Below are positions 7,715 to 17,913 of a stretch of DNA of 36,755 nucleotides, one piece after another (positions within the stretch are counted from its first letter, which is position 1; the number at the start of each line of letters is the position of its first letter). The position numbers were made by a program, and so were the translations under genes. Source of the stretch: Psittacicella hinzii (GTDB lineage: Bacteria > Pseudomonadota > Gammaproteobacteria > Enterobacterales > Psittacicellaceae); NCBI RefSeq assembly GCF_003585935.1, contig NZ_NRJG01000068.1, forward strand, positions 1 through 36,755. The letters are read 5' to 3'. The notes beneath the pieces are model-generated. The model did not search any database and had not been told where the DNA came from. It was given only the letters and a program-made list of their open reading frames with translations.

Positions 7715-9849
7715 GCGTTACCTACTCCATTGGTGTAAATTTCGATAAGATGATTTTTCAGGCGTTCTAACCAGCGAGAATGTTGGGCAAAGTAGCCTTC
7801 ACGCTCGATATAGAAACTAAGTGCCGGAAGATCAAGTTCTTGCATTTTAATGGCATCTTTTTCTGTTACCATTAAAGGGTATTGTTTATATTCTGGGTGT
7901 TCTGCGTAGATATTATCAATGTCTTCTTGTTTAAATTGATAATGATCTGGAAAACTAAAGAGTTCAACTACTTTAAAGCCCATACTTTCAAGGGTTTGTT
8001 TAAAGCCTTGGGGATAACCTATAGCACATAAAGCAATTACTTGCGGGAAAGTAGCTAACATACATTCAACCAGAATGTGATGTTGGGTAATAAGAGCTTG
8101 CGCTTTAGCTAAGAGATACTTGTAGGATAAAGTATGAGGATCTAATTGTTGATCAATATACTCTAAGAACTCTTCGGCAGTAGCAAAATGTATAGGCTGC
8201 TTTGAAGCTAGTTCTGGCGTTGCTGTATTTACATTATGTGTAGCTAACTCATTGCCTTGTGCAGTGCTTTGTGCAGCTGTAGATCCGTTTACTTGTGTAG
8301 TGCTTTGGGTAGTTGCAACGTTGTTAGTTTGGATCTTAGTTTGCGTATGAGTAGTAGTTAGATCAGAAGTTACAGTATTTGTATTTACTGTTGCGCTTTC
8401 TTGCTGTTGGTTAAAGAACATTGGAGTATGCTCTGCAACCTCAACACCTACCGTAGCATGAGAAGTTTTTTTTCCTAAAGATTGAGAAAATCTTGCAAGC
8501 TCTTCGGGACTAAGTAAATGTACATGCTCTTCGATCTTACTTAAAAGCAGAGGATCGTCTGGATCTAAATTCTTTTCATCAAGAGGTAAAGAAGTATTAG
8601 TTACAGGAGCAGAGGTTTTCTCGATAATGCGATCATAATCTGTAGCTGGTTCAAGCTCTAGAGTAGGATCTTCATCATCTTCGCTAAAAGCTACCACGGC
8701 ACTTAAATCTTTAGTGCGAGAAGTTTTAGTCGCACCTCCACTACTACCACTATTATTATGTAGAGAGTTTACTTGGTTTGTAGAGTTTGCGTTAATTTCT
8801 GCACTTGCAGTATTATCTGTATTTGCAGTATTAGCTGCCACTACATGAGCAGCTAGAATATCATCGTTATTATTAGCGTGATCTGCACTACTTATGGTTG
8901 AAGCTAATGATGGAGTACGCTGAGCAATATCTCCTGCTGTTGTAGAATTTAGAACTTCTTCAGGATGATTAAATTCAGCTTGTAAGTATTCTTGACGTGC
9001 TTCGAGCGTAGCATTCTGATAACGTAAAACTAAGTTCTCTAAAAATGCTGGATGACGTTTTAAGTATTCTTGCCATCTTACAAGATCAGCCGGACAATGC
9101 TGTTGTAAAAAGTCCGTCCATTGCATAATCACTTGGCTTAGATTACTTGCTGCAGCCACGGGAGTAAGAAGATCTTTAATTGGCATAAAGCCTAGATATT
9201 GTTGCTCCATTTTATACGAGCCATAATTAGGATCGTTCGAGTTGTTAACTATATAGTCAACGCTGCGTAAACGTTTGGCATCTTCACGTAATGGTCCGGC
9301 TGGAATAAATAATTTATTACCTAAACCTTGTGGACCAACTACAGCAATCTCAAGATGACGAGGTAACTGATAATGTTGCAGACCATCATCGGCAATAATA
9401 AAGTTACAACCTAGTTCTTGAGCTTTTAAAGCGGCTTGTACTCTTTCTTTGCAGACAATAAATTCAATATTATCTAGTCCTTGGCGCTGACAATAAGCAT
9501 ATTGCATCATAATCTCATCGCCAACCACTTGCGCACTATCTTGAGAGGTTACTACATGTACACCTTCATAGTTACCACCGTAGCCACGGCTAATAACTCC
9601 GACCTTAAATCCCATTACATGTAAGTAACGGAATAAAAAGCGCACCATGGGGGTTTTACCTGTACCGCCGACGGTAATATTACCGACTACAATTACTGGA
9701 GTATGAATTTGCGCAGCTAGAGAATTTGGTTTGCTTGCTTGTGCGAGGTCTTTTTGGTATTTACGATAAGCAAGACGTCGATAGAGGCGACTAAGAGGAT
9801 AAAGCAAGGCTGCTTTGAAGGTTAATTTAGGTTTATACCAAAATTCCAT
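7711..9849 (-). CDS. lpxK: tetraacyldisaccharide 4'-kinase with a ~365-residue low-complexity insertion
   Basis: Phosphorylates the 4'-position of the lipid A disaccharide at the inner face of the inner membrane. It has 712 residues where E. coli LpxK has 328. Residues 1-230 hold the kinase lobe: a basic amphipathic N-terminus, P-loop GNITVGGTGKT (57-66), VISRGYGG, ADDGLQHYQLPRHLEI and FIPAGPLREDAKRL. Residues about 596-712 resume the family: VIALCAIGYPQGF, FPDHYQF and MVTEKDAIK. Between them (about 231-595, DNA 8065-9159) lies a Thr/Asn/Gln/Ser-rich segment with acidic patches and no recognisable fold. The reading frame stays open and the conserved ends are intact, so the enzyme is probably active. 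msbA, the usual upstream neighbour, is absent. Confidence 0.92.
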   Translation of the reverse strand: MEFWYKPKLTFKAALLYPLSRLYRRLAYRKYQKDLAQASKPNSLAAQIHTPVIVVGNITVGGTGKTPMVRFLFRYLHVMGFKVGVISRGYGGNYEGVHVVTSQDSAQVVGDEIMMQYAYCQRQGLDNIEFIVCKERVQAALKAQELGCNFIIADDGLQHYQLPRHLEIAVVGPQGLGNKLFIPAGPLREDAKRLRSVDYIVNNSNDPNYGSYKMEQQYLGFMPIKDLLTPVAAASNLSQVIMQWTDFLQQHCPADLVRWQEYLKRHPAFLENLVLRYQNATLEARQEYLQAEFNHPEEVLNSTTAGDIAQRTPSLASTISSADHANNNDDILAAHVVAANTANTDNTASAEINANSTNQVNSLHNNSGSSGGATKTSRTKDLSAVVAFSEDDEDPTLELEPATDYDRIIEKTSAPVTNTSLPLDEKNLDPDDPLLLSKIEEHVHLLSPEELARFSQSLGKKTSHATVGVEVAEHTPMFFNQQQESATVNTNTVTSDLTTTHTQTKIQTNNVATTQSTTQVNGSTAAQSTAQGNELATHNVNTATPELASKQPIHFATAEEFLEYIDQQLDPHTLSYKYLLAKAQALITQHHILVECMLATFPQVIALCAIGYPQGFKQTLESMGFKVVELFSFPDHYQFKQEDIDNIYAEHPEYKQYPLMVTEKDAIKMQELDLPALSFYIEREGYFAQHSRWLERLKNHLIEIYTNGVGNA

Positions 9850-9922
9850 ATAAAAAAAACGGGAAAAGGTTTCTTATTGTTTGTGTTAAGGTTGGCTTTG
9901 CGGTCTACTTGCTAAGCAGTGC

Positions 9923-9928
9923 TATAAT
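9923..9928 (+). promoter_or_regulatory. candidate extended -10 promoter upstream of rluA
   Basis: GTGCTATAAT at 9919-9928 fits an extended -10 on the plus strand. It would give a leader of about 215 nt carrying the repeat at 9988-10055. Confidence 0.4.
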
Positions 9929-9987
9929 AAGACAAATTTTTCTCAAGTTTAGGGTTGTCTGCAGCTTAGGTTTATCTAGATATAAAA

Positions 9988-10055
9988 CATAAGACAAAAT
10001 GCATCATAAGGCAAACTGCAGCCTAAGGTAAACTGCTACCTAAGGTAAACTGCAG
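9988..10055. repeat. degenerate 17-18 bp tandem repeat, 4 copies
   Basis: Units approximate CTAAGGTAAACTGCAGC and begin at 9988, 10005, 10023 and 10040. They fill part of the roughly 300-bp spacer between the divergent lpxK and rluA genes; apart from the possible promoter, nothing else is seen there. Confidence 0.7.
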
Positions 10056-10150
10056 TAAAGTCATAATAAAAATCCTAACTTCAACTGCTGCTAATTTGAG
10101 GAGCAAAGCTGTTTTTTCTTTGCATATTATACTGAATTTTAGATACTTAT

Positions 10151-10855
10151 ATGAGTTTAGAAACATATAACACTGCACATGTTCCGTTAGAAATCTTATA
10201 TGCCGACCAAGACATTGTAGTGGTAAATAAGCCTTATGGTTTACTCTCTGTACCTGGAGTTGATCCTCGCCTCCAAGATGCAGTAACTACGCGTATTGCT
10301 AAAGATCATGATTTTGTGGAAGCAGTACATCGTTTAGACATGGCGACTTCGGGTATTATCGTCCTTGCCGTATCCAAACTTGCCGACGCTGAATTAAAAA
10401 AACAATTCCGTGAGCGTCAAACCTCTAAAACCTACTACGCAGTTGTGAGAGGCATAGTAGCAAAAGATCATCAGTTCATTGAACTACCTTTAGGTTGTGA
10501 CTGGCCATTACGTCCGCGTCAACGTGTAGATTATGGCTCTACAGGCAAATACTCACTAACTGAGTGCCAAGTACTCGAACGTGACTATAGTCAACAGGTA
10601 ACCCTAGTCCAACTAACGCCGCATACAGGTCGTTCGCACCAGTTACGAGTGCATATGCAAGCACTAGGACATCCGATTGTTGGGGATAAGTTTTACGATC
10701 CTTGGTATAACACGGCGAGTTATTTTCGTTTGTGTCTACATGCAGGACATTTAGGCTTTAAACATCCGCGTACGAACGAAGATTTAGTATTTAATTGTTT
10801 ACCTGATTTTACAGTTGATTATCAAATCCCTGAGTTTATTGAACTACAAGATTAG
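10151..10855 (+). CDS. rluA: dual-specificity pseudouridine synthase RluA
   Basis: Converts uridine to pseudouridine in RNA. E. coli RluA modifies 23S rRNA U746 and U32 of several tRNAs. The 234 residues (E. coli 219) align from the start: VVNKPYGLLSVPG, the catalytic Asp63 in HRLDMATSG, LKKQFRERQTSKTY, CDWPLRPRQRVDY, then LTPHTGRSHQLRVHM and GHPIVGDKFY. There is no N-terminal S4 domain, as expected for RluA rather than RluC or RluD. It is divergent from lpxK and ends at a strong hairpin. Confidence 0.93.
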   Translation: MSLETYNTAHVPLEILYADQDIVVVNKPYGLLSVPGVDPRLQDAVTTRIAKDHDFVEAVHRLDMATSGIIVLAVSKLADAELKKQFRERQTSKTYYAVVRGIVAKDHQFIELPLGCDWPLRPRQRVDYGSTGKYSLTECQVLERDYSQQVTLVQLTPHTGRSHQLRVHMQALGHPIVGDKFYDPWYNTASYFRLCLHAGHLGFKHPRTNEDLVFNCLPDFTVDYQIPEFIELQD

Positions 10856-10958
10856 ATAGTGCTGTCTCTAATTGAAGCAAACTTTTTTCTTTTTCTTCTT
10901 AAGTTTATTGCTAAAAGATTGTTTATTGCAAAAAGATTAAGACTAAATTCTTGTTGCC

Positions 10959-10993
10959 AAAGGGCTAAAAATCGTTTTGATTTTTAGCCCTTT
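10959..10993. terminator. strong hairpin terminator downstream of rluA
   Basis: AAAGGGCTAAAAATC/GATTTTTAGCCCTTT, a 15-bp perfect stem with a GTTTT loop, about 100 bp past the rluA stop. The rest of the spacer up to 11224 holds only a possible promoter. Confidence 0.8.
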
Positions 10994-11086
10994 CGCTTTA
11001 ACTGTCAGAATGAAGAGAAATTTAACTTTTAGGGACTTAACAAGACTAAATATTGCGCCTACTCCTGCGCTAAAGCTGAATTTGGC

Positions 11087-11092
11087 TATAAT
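11087..11092 (+). promoter_or_regulatory. candidate -10 element of the giant glycosyltransferase gene
   Basis: A perfect TATAAT, about 130 bp before the start codon at 11225. No clear -35 is seen. Confidence 0.35.
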
Positions 11093-11224
11093 AGAAATAG
11101 AAGAAAAAGGGTTTTTATTTCTTGGAAGACCAAACCAAGAATACCCAAGATGAGCCTTAGCTAATTTAGTTAGCTCTGTCTAATCAACTTACAGTTTTAT
11201 TAGCAATTAGTATTACGTAGTGTT

Positions 11225-14200
11225 ATGGAATACCCATACCTTAATCAAAGTCTACAATTAAGTTTTGTTGGCTTTAGTCAGATTATTTCTTTTTTAATTG
11301 CCGCGCAGAAAAACATTGACAATAAAACGCGGTATACGCGTTTAAATTCGCACCAAGATTTAAGTGAGTTAGCTTATGCTCCGCCAGATCAAGAAGCTTA
11401 TCTCACAAGTAAAGAGTTCGAAGCTTTAGTAGGTAAATCTCCGGCCGAGATTTTCCAAATCGACGCTTTACGCGAAAACTTTGCGGATTATCTCGCTGAT
11501 GCTGCAACGCCAATTCAAGCGTTAACTAATCCCGATTTATATCATTTACAGGTAGTAGATTTACGTAAACTACCTGTGTTTCAGCGTATCTTAAGTACGC
11601 CAAAAATGGCACTTACGATCCTAAATCAGATTTTTGGTTTTGATAAGTTTGATCGTAATGCGGCTGTACATCCGGCCATTCTGAATTTACTCTCAGTAAA
11701 TGTGCGTCAAGAGCTCGAAGACTATTTACAAGCGCAAGTGCCTTTAGAGCGCGCAAAAACTATTGCGGCTTTAGATGGTCTCTATCGCATTACGCATTTA
11801 AACATGCAGTTACTGGCTTATAGTCAAGCTGAGCTGTATGAGCATGCCATTATTATTGAGCCTACAGCTAGTTTAGCTAATGATTGGCGCGTAAAACTAG
11901 ATGCCACTATTAACTGGGCGCAACAAACCAATCAAGACTTTGGAGTGCTTTGTTTAGGCTATCGCGGACAAGATAGTCGCTCTTTTATGAGCCCTGAATA
12001 TGTACAACGTGAGTTAGGCATTAACCCTGAACAGCAAGTAATGTTTAGTTTTGAGCGCCGTGATTTTAGAAATGCGCAAACCTATAGTGCTGAGATGTAC
12101 CAACAATGGCAGCAAATGATTGTTCAAGACTATCATCACTTAGGCTCGAACTTTATTTTGCTGCAAAGTAAACTGACAACCGGAGAAACTGCCGGACGTT
12201 GTACCTCTGGTTACTTACTAAACTTAAGTGCTCTTACCACTTTAGGACAAAGTTTAGGAGCAACTAAAGCTGCAGAATATGATCCTGCAAAAATTGAACA
12301 GTTTTTAGAAAAAACTCCTGAACAGCGTCGCATGATTAATGTGGAAAAAGCGCTGCGTTTTGCCCAAGCTCATGGTGAGCAAAAAGGAGAACTTTTTGCC
12401 GCCACTTTAAATGCACATACGCCTTTCCTAGCTGGCTGGCAAAAACTTAAAGATGATTTAAATTGGGGCTTGATGCAAGTTTACTCTTCATCTTTCCCTC
12501 TAGTTGCAGTTATCAATAAAAACGTATGGGGTTTTAATCGTCCCTTACTGAATTATTCGCAACAAATCTTTATTTACAATAAAACTCCGGCTATGTATGT
12601 GTCGATCTATCAGCCGACACAAACTACAGCCATGAAAGAGTTTTTAACACGTACGCCTAATATTAATTGGATCTTTAAGCCTATTGCCAATTTAAAAGAT
12701 TACAACCTAGAGTACCGTGAAGAAAACTTTGAAGAGATTTATCGTGATTTAAGTCCTGAAACCGTTGAACTAACTTTTACGACCAAAGAAATATTCAAAA
12801 AAGTTCTGGCTAATCCGTCAGTACGTGAAGAAGACTATATTCTGATAACCAACACGCACCAGAATTTACCAAATGAGTTCTTCCAAACGATCAACAAGTT
12901 CTTAACTAAAGGGCAAGCTGAACCAGCATTTAGAACCCCATTAAAAGTAACAGAACAAGTTAAGCAACAAGCAGGTAAAGTATCAGGCTTTGCTACTACG
13001 GCTATTGCTACGGGTGAACATGAAATGCGTTTATCACGTAAACATCGTCGCCAATTACAAGCACAAGCTGCAGTTAAAGATACAACCAGTCTGTCAGCAA
13101 AAATTGACCTTGCTCTTGAACGTTACGGTAATGCAGGGACAAGAATTATTAGTCAAGAAGTCTCAAATTCTGCTTTAGGTGCTAATGGTCTTGCTTATGA
13201 TGCTAAGAATAAAGCTACTAATAATTCTGCTGCTTCTAGTGAACAATCTTCGAATTTAAATTCGAGTGCTAAAGCTCAAAACGGACAAAAAGAAGTTTCT
13301 CTTTTAGATCTAGTTAAACAAGCCGATGCCCAAGCTAAAGCGAAAAAACAAGCTAACCAACCAAAAACCGAAGTAGAAAACCATGCGGCTAAAATGGCAT
13401 TCTTAGGTACGGTTTTAGAAGCTCATGCTAAGCCTTTTTCTGCAACTAAACGTATTTCAGGCATCGAATCAAACGTACCTTTAATTCTGGCTGATGGTTA
13501 CTCGAACAATGCTTTATTTAAGCTAGTTAATAAGTCTTATGTTCTTTCTTGGCATAAACAGCGTTTAGCTTATCCCCAAACAGCCAGCGAGCAATTTTTT
13601 AGTTTACCAAGTTGGTATCATGCTTTTAGCTTAACCAGAGCTTATACGCAACAAGAGTATCAAATTCCTGTTGGTTTTGATGGACAGCCTGCTGCGGCAG
13701 TGATTCGCTTAATCAACCAAACATCAGCTTTAAGTATTATTGAAAAAGAGCAATTACAGCACTTCTTAATGGCACAAAAAGCTGCTGGTGGTTCAACGGT
13801 AATTCAGTTTGAGCAATTTGCCTTTGTTCCAGATGCTTTATGGCAAGAGCTAAAACAAGAGCAACAGCAATTAATTGTTTCGGCATATCTGGCAAAACAA
13901 AAAGCGCAAATTATTACGCACGGTAATCAAACTTCTACGGTTAACCTCAACGAAGAAGATTTTAAAGCGTTAACCACTACCGATCTTGCTGATCTAGCTG
14001 CGCAATTAGGGATGAAACATTTTGTTACCCCTGCTGCAGCTAAGGTTGAAGCTTACTTATCGCAAATTTTTGAAACCTCAAAACGTAAATACGGGCCATA
14101 TCCGTATATTCTAATCAAAGCTCCACTAAATAACGGTTATGAAAATGATCCAATTGGCTTAATGCGCGAACAAGCTAAAGCCCAAGGTATGCGGGTAGTC

Positions 14201-17059
14201 GCAGCTGGGCAGCGTATGTGCTACTTAGCTCCGGATCAGTTCTATGCCTTACAATTGCTTTATCAAGCACAAGCTCGCTACATGATCCGTCCATATTTGC
14301 CAATTGGCACTGATCATGAAAGTGGTGCAATTATTGAAGAGAATATCGAATACGACCATATGGATGCTTGGTTAGACTATGCTTTACTTTACACTAACCA
14401 AGTAATGTTCTTACAAGCTTTAGTGACCCGTAATCTTTTTGCCCGTAGTTTTGGTTTATCAACCGAGCAAATAGATCAACGTCTAATCAGCTTAATGGAG
14501 CAACATCAATTACGAGGTGATGAGTTTACCTTTGACGGTTATAGTCGTTTTAATGTAATTGCTGGCTTAACCCGTCCATACGAAGCCTTTATGCTTGCAC
14601 CAATGCAAGAAGATCCATACCCACTATATTTAGCCAATGTTAAACGTTTGGAAACCCATACCCAAACTACCCTTTCGGCTCTAAATCGTGAGTTCCAATA
14701 TCTCCTTGCATGTCAGCAATCATTAGTACATTGGTCGAGTCGTCCACTATATCCAACTGGCTTTAGACCTGCGCGCGTTGTAAGTGAGTTATTAGCTAAT
14801 TACTTTATGTATAAGCTACCAGCTTTACAGCAACAAAATCGTACCTTACTACATAAAGTGTTTGCTTTCTATCAACAACATCAAGTTAAACGCGATGAAG
14901 TGATTTTCCTTGATACAGTAGCTACTATTCCGCAACCGCGTACGCTCATGTTACAAAATGGTGCTGATACTTTAGCCTTTAGTCAAATTCCAACCACTTG
15001 GGTAATTAGTAAAGCCCTTATTCGTCAAGCTGCAGCTATATGGCAAGAGCCTGATTGGCATATAGGTAAGCTTTTACAATTGGTTGCTCCAAACCAACGT
15101 ATTGGTTTTGTAGCCCAAAGTCCAGTAAAAACTTTACCACTTGATAAAATTGCTGAACGAGTACAAGTTTTTGATCAGCAATATCAAACGCCAAGTATGG
15201 CACATTTACTTTCTTGGGCTGGACAAGAGAAAACCTTTGCTCTGCAAAGTATCTCTGGTTTGGGTTACTCACAAGATAGCTATGTAGAGCATATTGCGCA
15301 AGCCTATAGTCAGCAACAAAAAGCGCACGATCAAGTTGAAATCACAACTCGTCAAAACTATGCTTCGCAGCATGAACAACACAAGCAAGTGCATGAACTA
15401 TCAGCAGCTAATGCGCAAGTAAGTGCCAATGGTAAAGCGCAAGTAGCAGGTGATCAAGTTGCTAATTCTTCTAAAGTAGCAGTGCTGCAACAAGAGAAAT
15501 CGATTGCTGATTTCACTGCCGAAGACTTTAGAGCTATGGCATTTAAAACGGCAGCGTTTAATAGCTATACACCACAAGCAGATAGCACTAAAGATCAAAC
15601 AGATGCTGGCTTTAACATCAGTCAAACCAAGCTACAAGAAGACAAAGCTAAAGCAACCATTCAAGCTAATGCGAAAAAATCTAAAGGTTCTTGGTGGAAG
15701 TTTGGTTTATTTGGCGATGATGAAGAGGATCGTGTAGCAGTTAATACGAGCTCGCAAGCCACAGCTCCTACTTCACAAGCGCAAGACGAACTAGCGCAAG
15801 CTGTACAAACTGGTGCAAGTGATGAAGTAAGTAAAATGGCTAGCCGCATGGCGCACCAAGATATTACTGCGAATTCAGTAACTGGTTTACAACTTAATCC
15901 AGAGTTCGAAAACGAACTGCTCGAACGTGTTAGACCGTCGTTTACGCATACGTCATTACATGAAAGTGCAGCACGTTTAGCATTCCGTAAGCTTTATACT
16001 GCTGGTAATATTACGATTAATCGTCGTAAAGCTAATGTTGTACGTTCGAATATTGATTTTGGTACTAAGTATTGTCCATCAGTAGATTATGCTCAATACT
16101 TACAGCAACAAGATCAAGAACTAGCTAAAGCACATAATCTAAGTGTGGCGCAAGTTGAACAACAAGATATGCAACAATTAGATGCTTTAGTGCGCTCGGC
16201 TGTCTTTGCCGCTTACCCGCGGTTAGAACAACAAGCAGTTGATGTTGGTGTGGTAACTAGTAACCGTAATACCCAACAAACGATTCGTCAACTTAAAGTT
16301 AAAGTAATTAACTTAGATAGTCAGTTCGATCGTTGGGAGGGCATGTTACAACAATTTACTCCATCTTTAGTGCATTCAGTACAACGGATCGATGGTATTC
16401 AAGGAAGACACCTAAGTGACGATAATATTGCTGAACACTTTGCGCAAGATGTATTCTTACGTCATAATAGCCGTTTTGCCAATATTAACGAAATAGGTTC
16501 TGCCTTAGCTCATCGTAAAGCATTATTAAGCGTTCTTTATGATCCAAGCATTGACGTTAATGACTTTGCTTTAATCTGTGAAGACGATATTGTACTAAGT
16601 AAACAATGGCAAGCACGTATTAACCGTATTCTGCAACAAGCAAGTAATGCACCTATAGATGCGATTAATCTAATTCATCCAAGTTTTAGATCTGAAAGTA
16701 TCTATCCTCTTGAATTGCATAATGCGAAGTTAATTACTCTTTCTAACTGGCGTTATCAGATATCAGCAGATTTACCACAACTAATTGAGTATGCTGAATT
16801 TAAACCATTATCTTCAGCCTGCTACTTAGTGCGTAAAAGTGCTATTGTGCGTGCGGTGCAAACAGGAGTTCTTGATCGTGTAGGAGCAACAGCTGCGGAT
16901 CTGGTACATTTCTTAAATATCTGGCCAGATCGAGTACGTCTTGCAATTCCAACTTTAGTGCATTTAAATCATTACATTAGTACCGTAATGCGTTATAACA
17001 ATGATTTACAAAAACTCAATGCAGTTTATTGTTATAACCAAGATCTGATGCAATGGTAA
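11225..17059 (+). CDS. giant 1944-residue protein with C-terminal GT25 glycosyltransferase domain and degenerate GT25-like copies
   Basis: Residues about 1693-1925 are a family 25 glycosyltransferase, the LOS/LPS galactosyltransferase-like family (Lex2B, Lic3A, LgtB/E relatives): VKVINLDSQFDRWEGML, ALAHRKALLSVL, the catalytic-type acidic motif in FALICEDDIVLSKQW (EDD at 1786-1788), and SSACYLVRKSAI. The N-terminus looks like a decayed copy: VVDLRKLPVFQRI (about 110), ITHLNMQLL, then AIIIEPTASLANDW with EPT (212-214) where EDD is expected, and CTSGYLLNLSALTTLG. A second partial copy seems to run from VSIYQPTQTTAMKEFL (about 459) to DYILITNTHQNLPNEFF (about 537-553). Residues about 740-1350 I do not recognise. 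Ala/Gln/Lys-rich linkers lie at about 590-730 and 1370-1560. No signal peptide or membrane helix is seen, so it is probably cytoplasmic and envelope-directed. Its acceptor sugar is unknown. Confidence 0.75.
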   Translation: MEYPYLNQSLQLSFVGFSQIISFLIAAQKNIDNKTRYTRLNSHQDLSELAYAPPDQEAYLTSKEFEALVGKSPAEIFQIDALRENFADYLADAATPIQALTNPDLYHLQVVDLRKLPVFQRILSTPKMALTILNQIFGFDKFDRNAAVHPAILNLLSVNVRQELEDYLQAQVPLERAKTIAALDGLYRITHLNMQLLAYSQAELYEHAIIIEPTASLANDWRVKLDATINWAQQTNQDFGVLCLGYRGQDSRSFMSPEYVQRELGINPEQQVMFSFERRDFRNAQTYSAEMYQQWQQMIVQDYHHLGSNFILLQSKLTTGETAGRCTSGYLLNLSALTTLGQSLGATKAAEYDPAKIEQFLEKTPEQRRMINVEKALRFAQAHGEQKGELFAATLNAHTPFLAGWQKLKDDLNWGLMQVYSSSFPLVAVINKNVWGFNRPLLNYSQQIFIYNKTPAMYVSIYQPTQTTAMKEFLTRTPNINWIFKPIANLKDYNLEYREENFEEIYRDLSPETVELTFTTKEIFKKVLANPSVREEDYILITNTHQNLPNEFFQTINKFLTKGQAEPAFRTPLKVTEQVKQQAGKVSGFATTAIATGEHEMRLSRKHRRQLQAQAAVKDTTSLSAKIDLALERYGNAGTRIISQEVSNSALGANGLAYDAKNKATNNSAASSEQSSNLNSSAKAQNGQKEVSLLDLVKQADAQAKAKKQANQPKTEVENHAAKMAFLGTVLEAHAKPFSATKRISGIESNVPLILADGYSNNALFKLVNKSYVLSWHKQRLAYPQTASEQFFSLPSWYHAFSLTRAYTQQEYQIPVGFDGQPAAAVIRLINQTSALSIIEKEQLQHFLMAQKAAGGSTVIQFEQFAFVPDALWQELKQEQQQLIVSAYLAKQKAQIITHGNQTSTVNLNEEDFKALTTTDLADLAAQLGMKHFVTPAAAKVEAYLSQIFETSKRKYGPYPYILIKAPLNNGYENDPIGLMREQAKAQGMRVVAAGQRMCYLAPDQFYALQLLYQAQARYMIRPYLPIGTDHESGAIIEENIEYDHMDAWLDYALLYTNQVMFLQALVTRNLFARSFGLSTEQIDQRLISLMEQHQLRGDEFTFDGYSRFNVIAGLTRPYEAFMLAPMQEDPYPLYLANVKRLETHTQTTLSALNREFQYLLACQQSLVHWSSRPLYPTGFRPARVVSELLANYFMYKLPALQQQNRTLLHKVFAFYQQHQVKRDEVIFLDTVATIPQPRTLMLQNGADTLAFSQIPTTWVISKALIRQAAAIWQEPDWHIGKLLQLVAPNQRIGFVAQSPVKTLPLDKIAERVQVFDQQYQTPSMAHLLSWAGQEKTFALQSISGLGYSQDSYVEHIAQAYSQQQKAHDQVEITTRQNYASQHEQHKQVHELSAANAQVSANGKAQVAGDQVANSSKVAVLQQEKSIADFTAEDFRAMAFKTAAFNSYTPQADSTKDQTDAGFNISQTKLQEDKAKATIQANAKKSKGSWWKFGLFGDDEEDRVAVNTSSQATAPTSQAQDELAQAVQTGASDEVSKMASRMAHQDITANSVTGLQLNPEFENELLERVRPSFTHTSLHESAARLAFRKLYTAGNITINRRKANVVRSNIDFGTKYCPSVDYAQYLQQQDQELAKAHNLSVAQVEQQDMQQLDALVRSAVFAAYPRLEQQAVDVGVVTSNRNTQQTIRQLKVKVINLDSQFDRWEGMLQQFTPSLVHSVQRIDGIQGRHLSDDNIAEHFAQDVFLRHNSRFANINEIGSALAHRKALLSVLYDPSIDVNDFALICEDDIVLSKQWQARINRILQQASNAPIDAINLIHPSFRSESIYPLELHNAKLITLSNWRYQISADLPQLIEYAEFKPLSSACYLVRKSAIVRAVQTGVLDRVGATAADLVHFLNIWPDRVRLAIPTLVHLNHYISTVMRYNNDLQKLNAVYCYNQDLMQW

Positions 17060-17178
17060 GGCTATAGTAAGACTATAGTTAAGCAAGAATATTGCTTATA
17101 ACTTTATAGCTAACTAGCTAACACCTTATTACAGGATCTGTTACAGGTACTTCAAACAAATAATATATCTATGAGAAG
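17060..17178 (+). other. 3' region of the giant glycosyltransferase gene
   Basis: Short AT-rich stretch between the stop codon and the terminator; nothing else is seen. Confidence 0.4.
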
Positions 17179-17219
17179 AACTCTTAGAGACGTAGCAATA
17201 CGCTTCTAAGAGTTTTTTT
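17179..17219 (+). terminator. intrinsic terminator of the giant gene
   Basis: AACTCTTAGA pairs with TCTAAGAGTT around a loop that can itself pair in part, followed by T7. Confidence 0.8.
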
Positions 17220-17269
17220 GTTTGCTACCGCAGATTAAGTCTGGGTAGTAGTCTGGGGAGTAATTAGTA

Positions 17270-17490
17270 GGATAAACTCATGACTTAAGTAGTTTGAGCA
17301 ATTGTCAGGGCAGAGTAGTAGTTAGAGTAATATACTTGTGACTAGTCTATGAGTATCCAGGGGAGTTATTTGAGGAATGTACTTATGACGTCTAAAGAAT
17401 AGGCAGAGAAGTATGCTTATGACTAGTCAGAAGAATAGAGTGGAGAGGTTCTTAAGGTTAGTTTAAAAATAGGTCTATGACTAGTTTGAA
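17270..17490. repeat. diverged repeats centred on CTTATGACTAGT
   Basis: TGACTAGT occurs at 17339, 17420 and 17478, each inside a wider similar context (CTTATGACTAGTC followed by AAGAATAG-like sequence), with weaker copies near 17281 and 17386. Spacing varies from 35 to 60 bp. The rest of the gene-free stretch 17220-17913 is AT-rich with nothing else identified apart from the namA promoter. Confidence 0.45.
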
Positions 17491-17875
17491 CTGTAACTAA
17501 AAATAAAAATTATTTCTCAGTGGGAGTATGTAATGATGTCGGAAGTAGAAGAATTTACAATGACTTTATAGCGGAAAAACAGCAAGATAGAACTAACTAA
17601 CGGATTTTACGTTTTAAATTGCTAAACAGCGATTTGTTAATGCCATATTGCAATATATTATAAGTTTGTAATACACCTATATGCTGTTGTGGGAATTTTG
17701 CATACGTACGGTTTATTGTTCTGCAAATAGAATAACTATCTAAAGTTGTAATCGCTCCGAAATTTAGCCATTATTTTGTCATAGCGGTTGGGAGGGAGTG
17801 AGAGAGAAGAATTTGGGCATGCAATTAAATTTTTGCTCAAAAAGTTTTTTCTACTCTGTCGGATTATTAGCGGCG

Positions 17876-17881
17876 TATAAT
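17876..17881 (+). promoter_or_regulatory. candidate -10 element of namA
   Basis: A perfect TATAAT, 33 bp before the namA start, with an AAGAAGGAG ribosome site between. No consensus -35 lies at 17 bp spacing, so an activator may be needed. Confidence 0.5.
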
Positions 17882-17913
17882 ATTTCGCAAAAGTAATCCA
17901 AGAAGGAGTTTAT

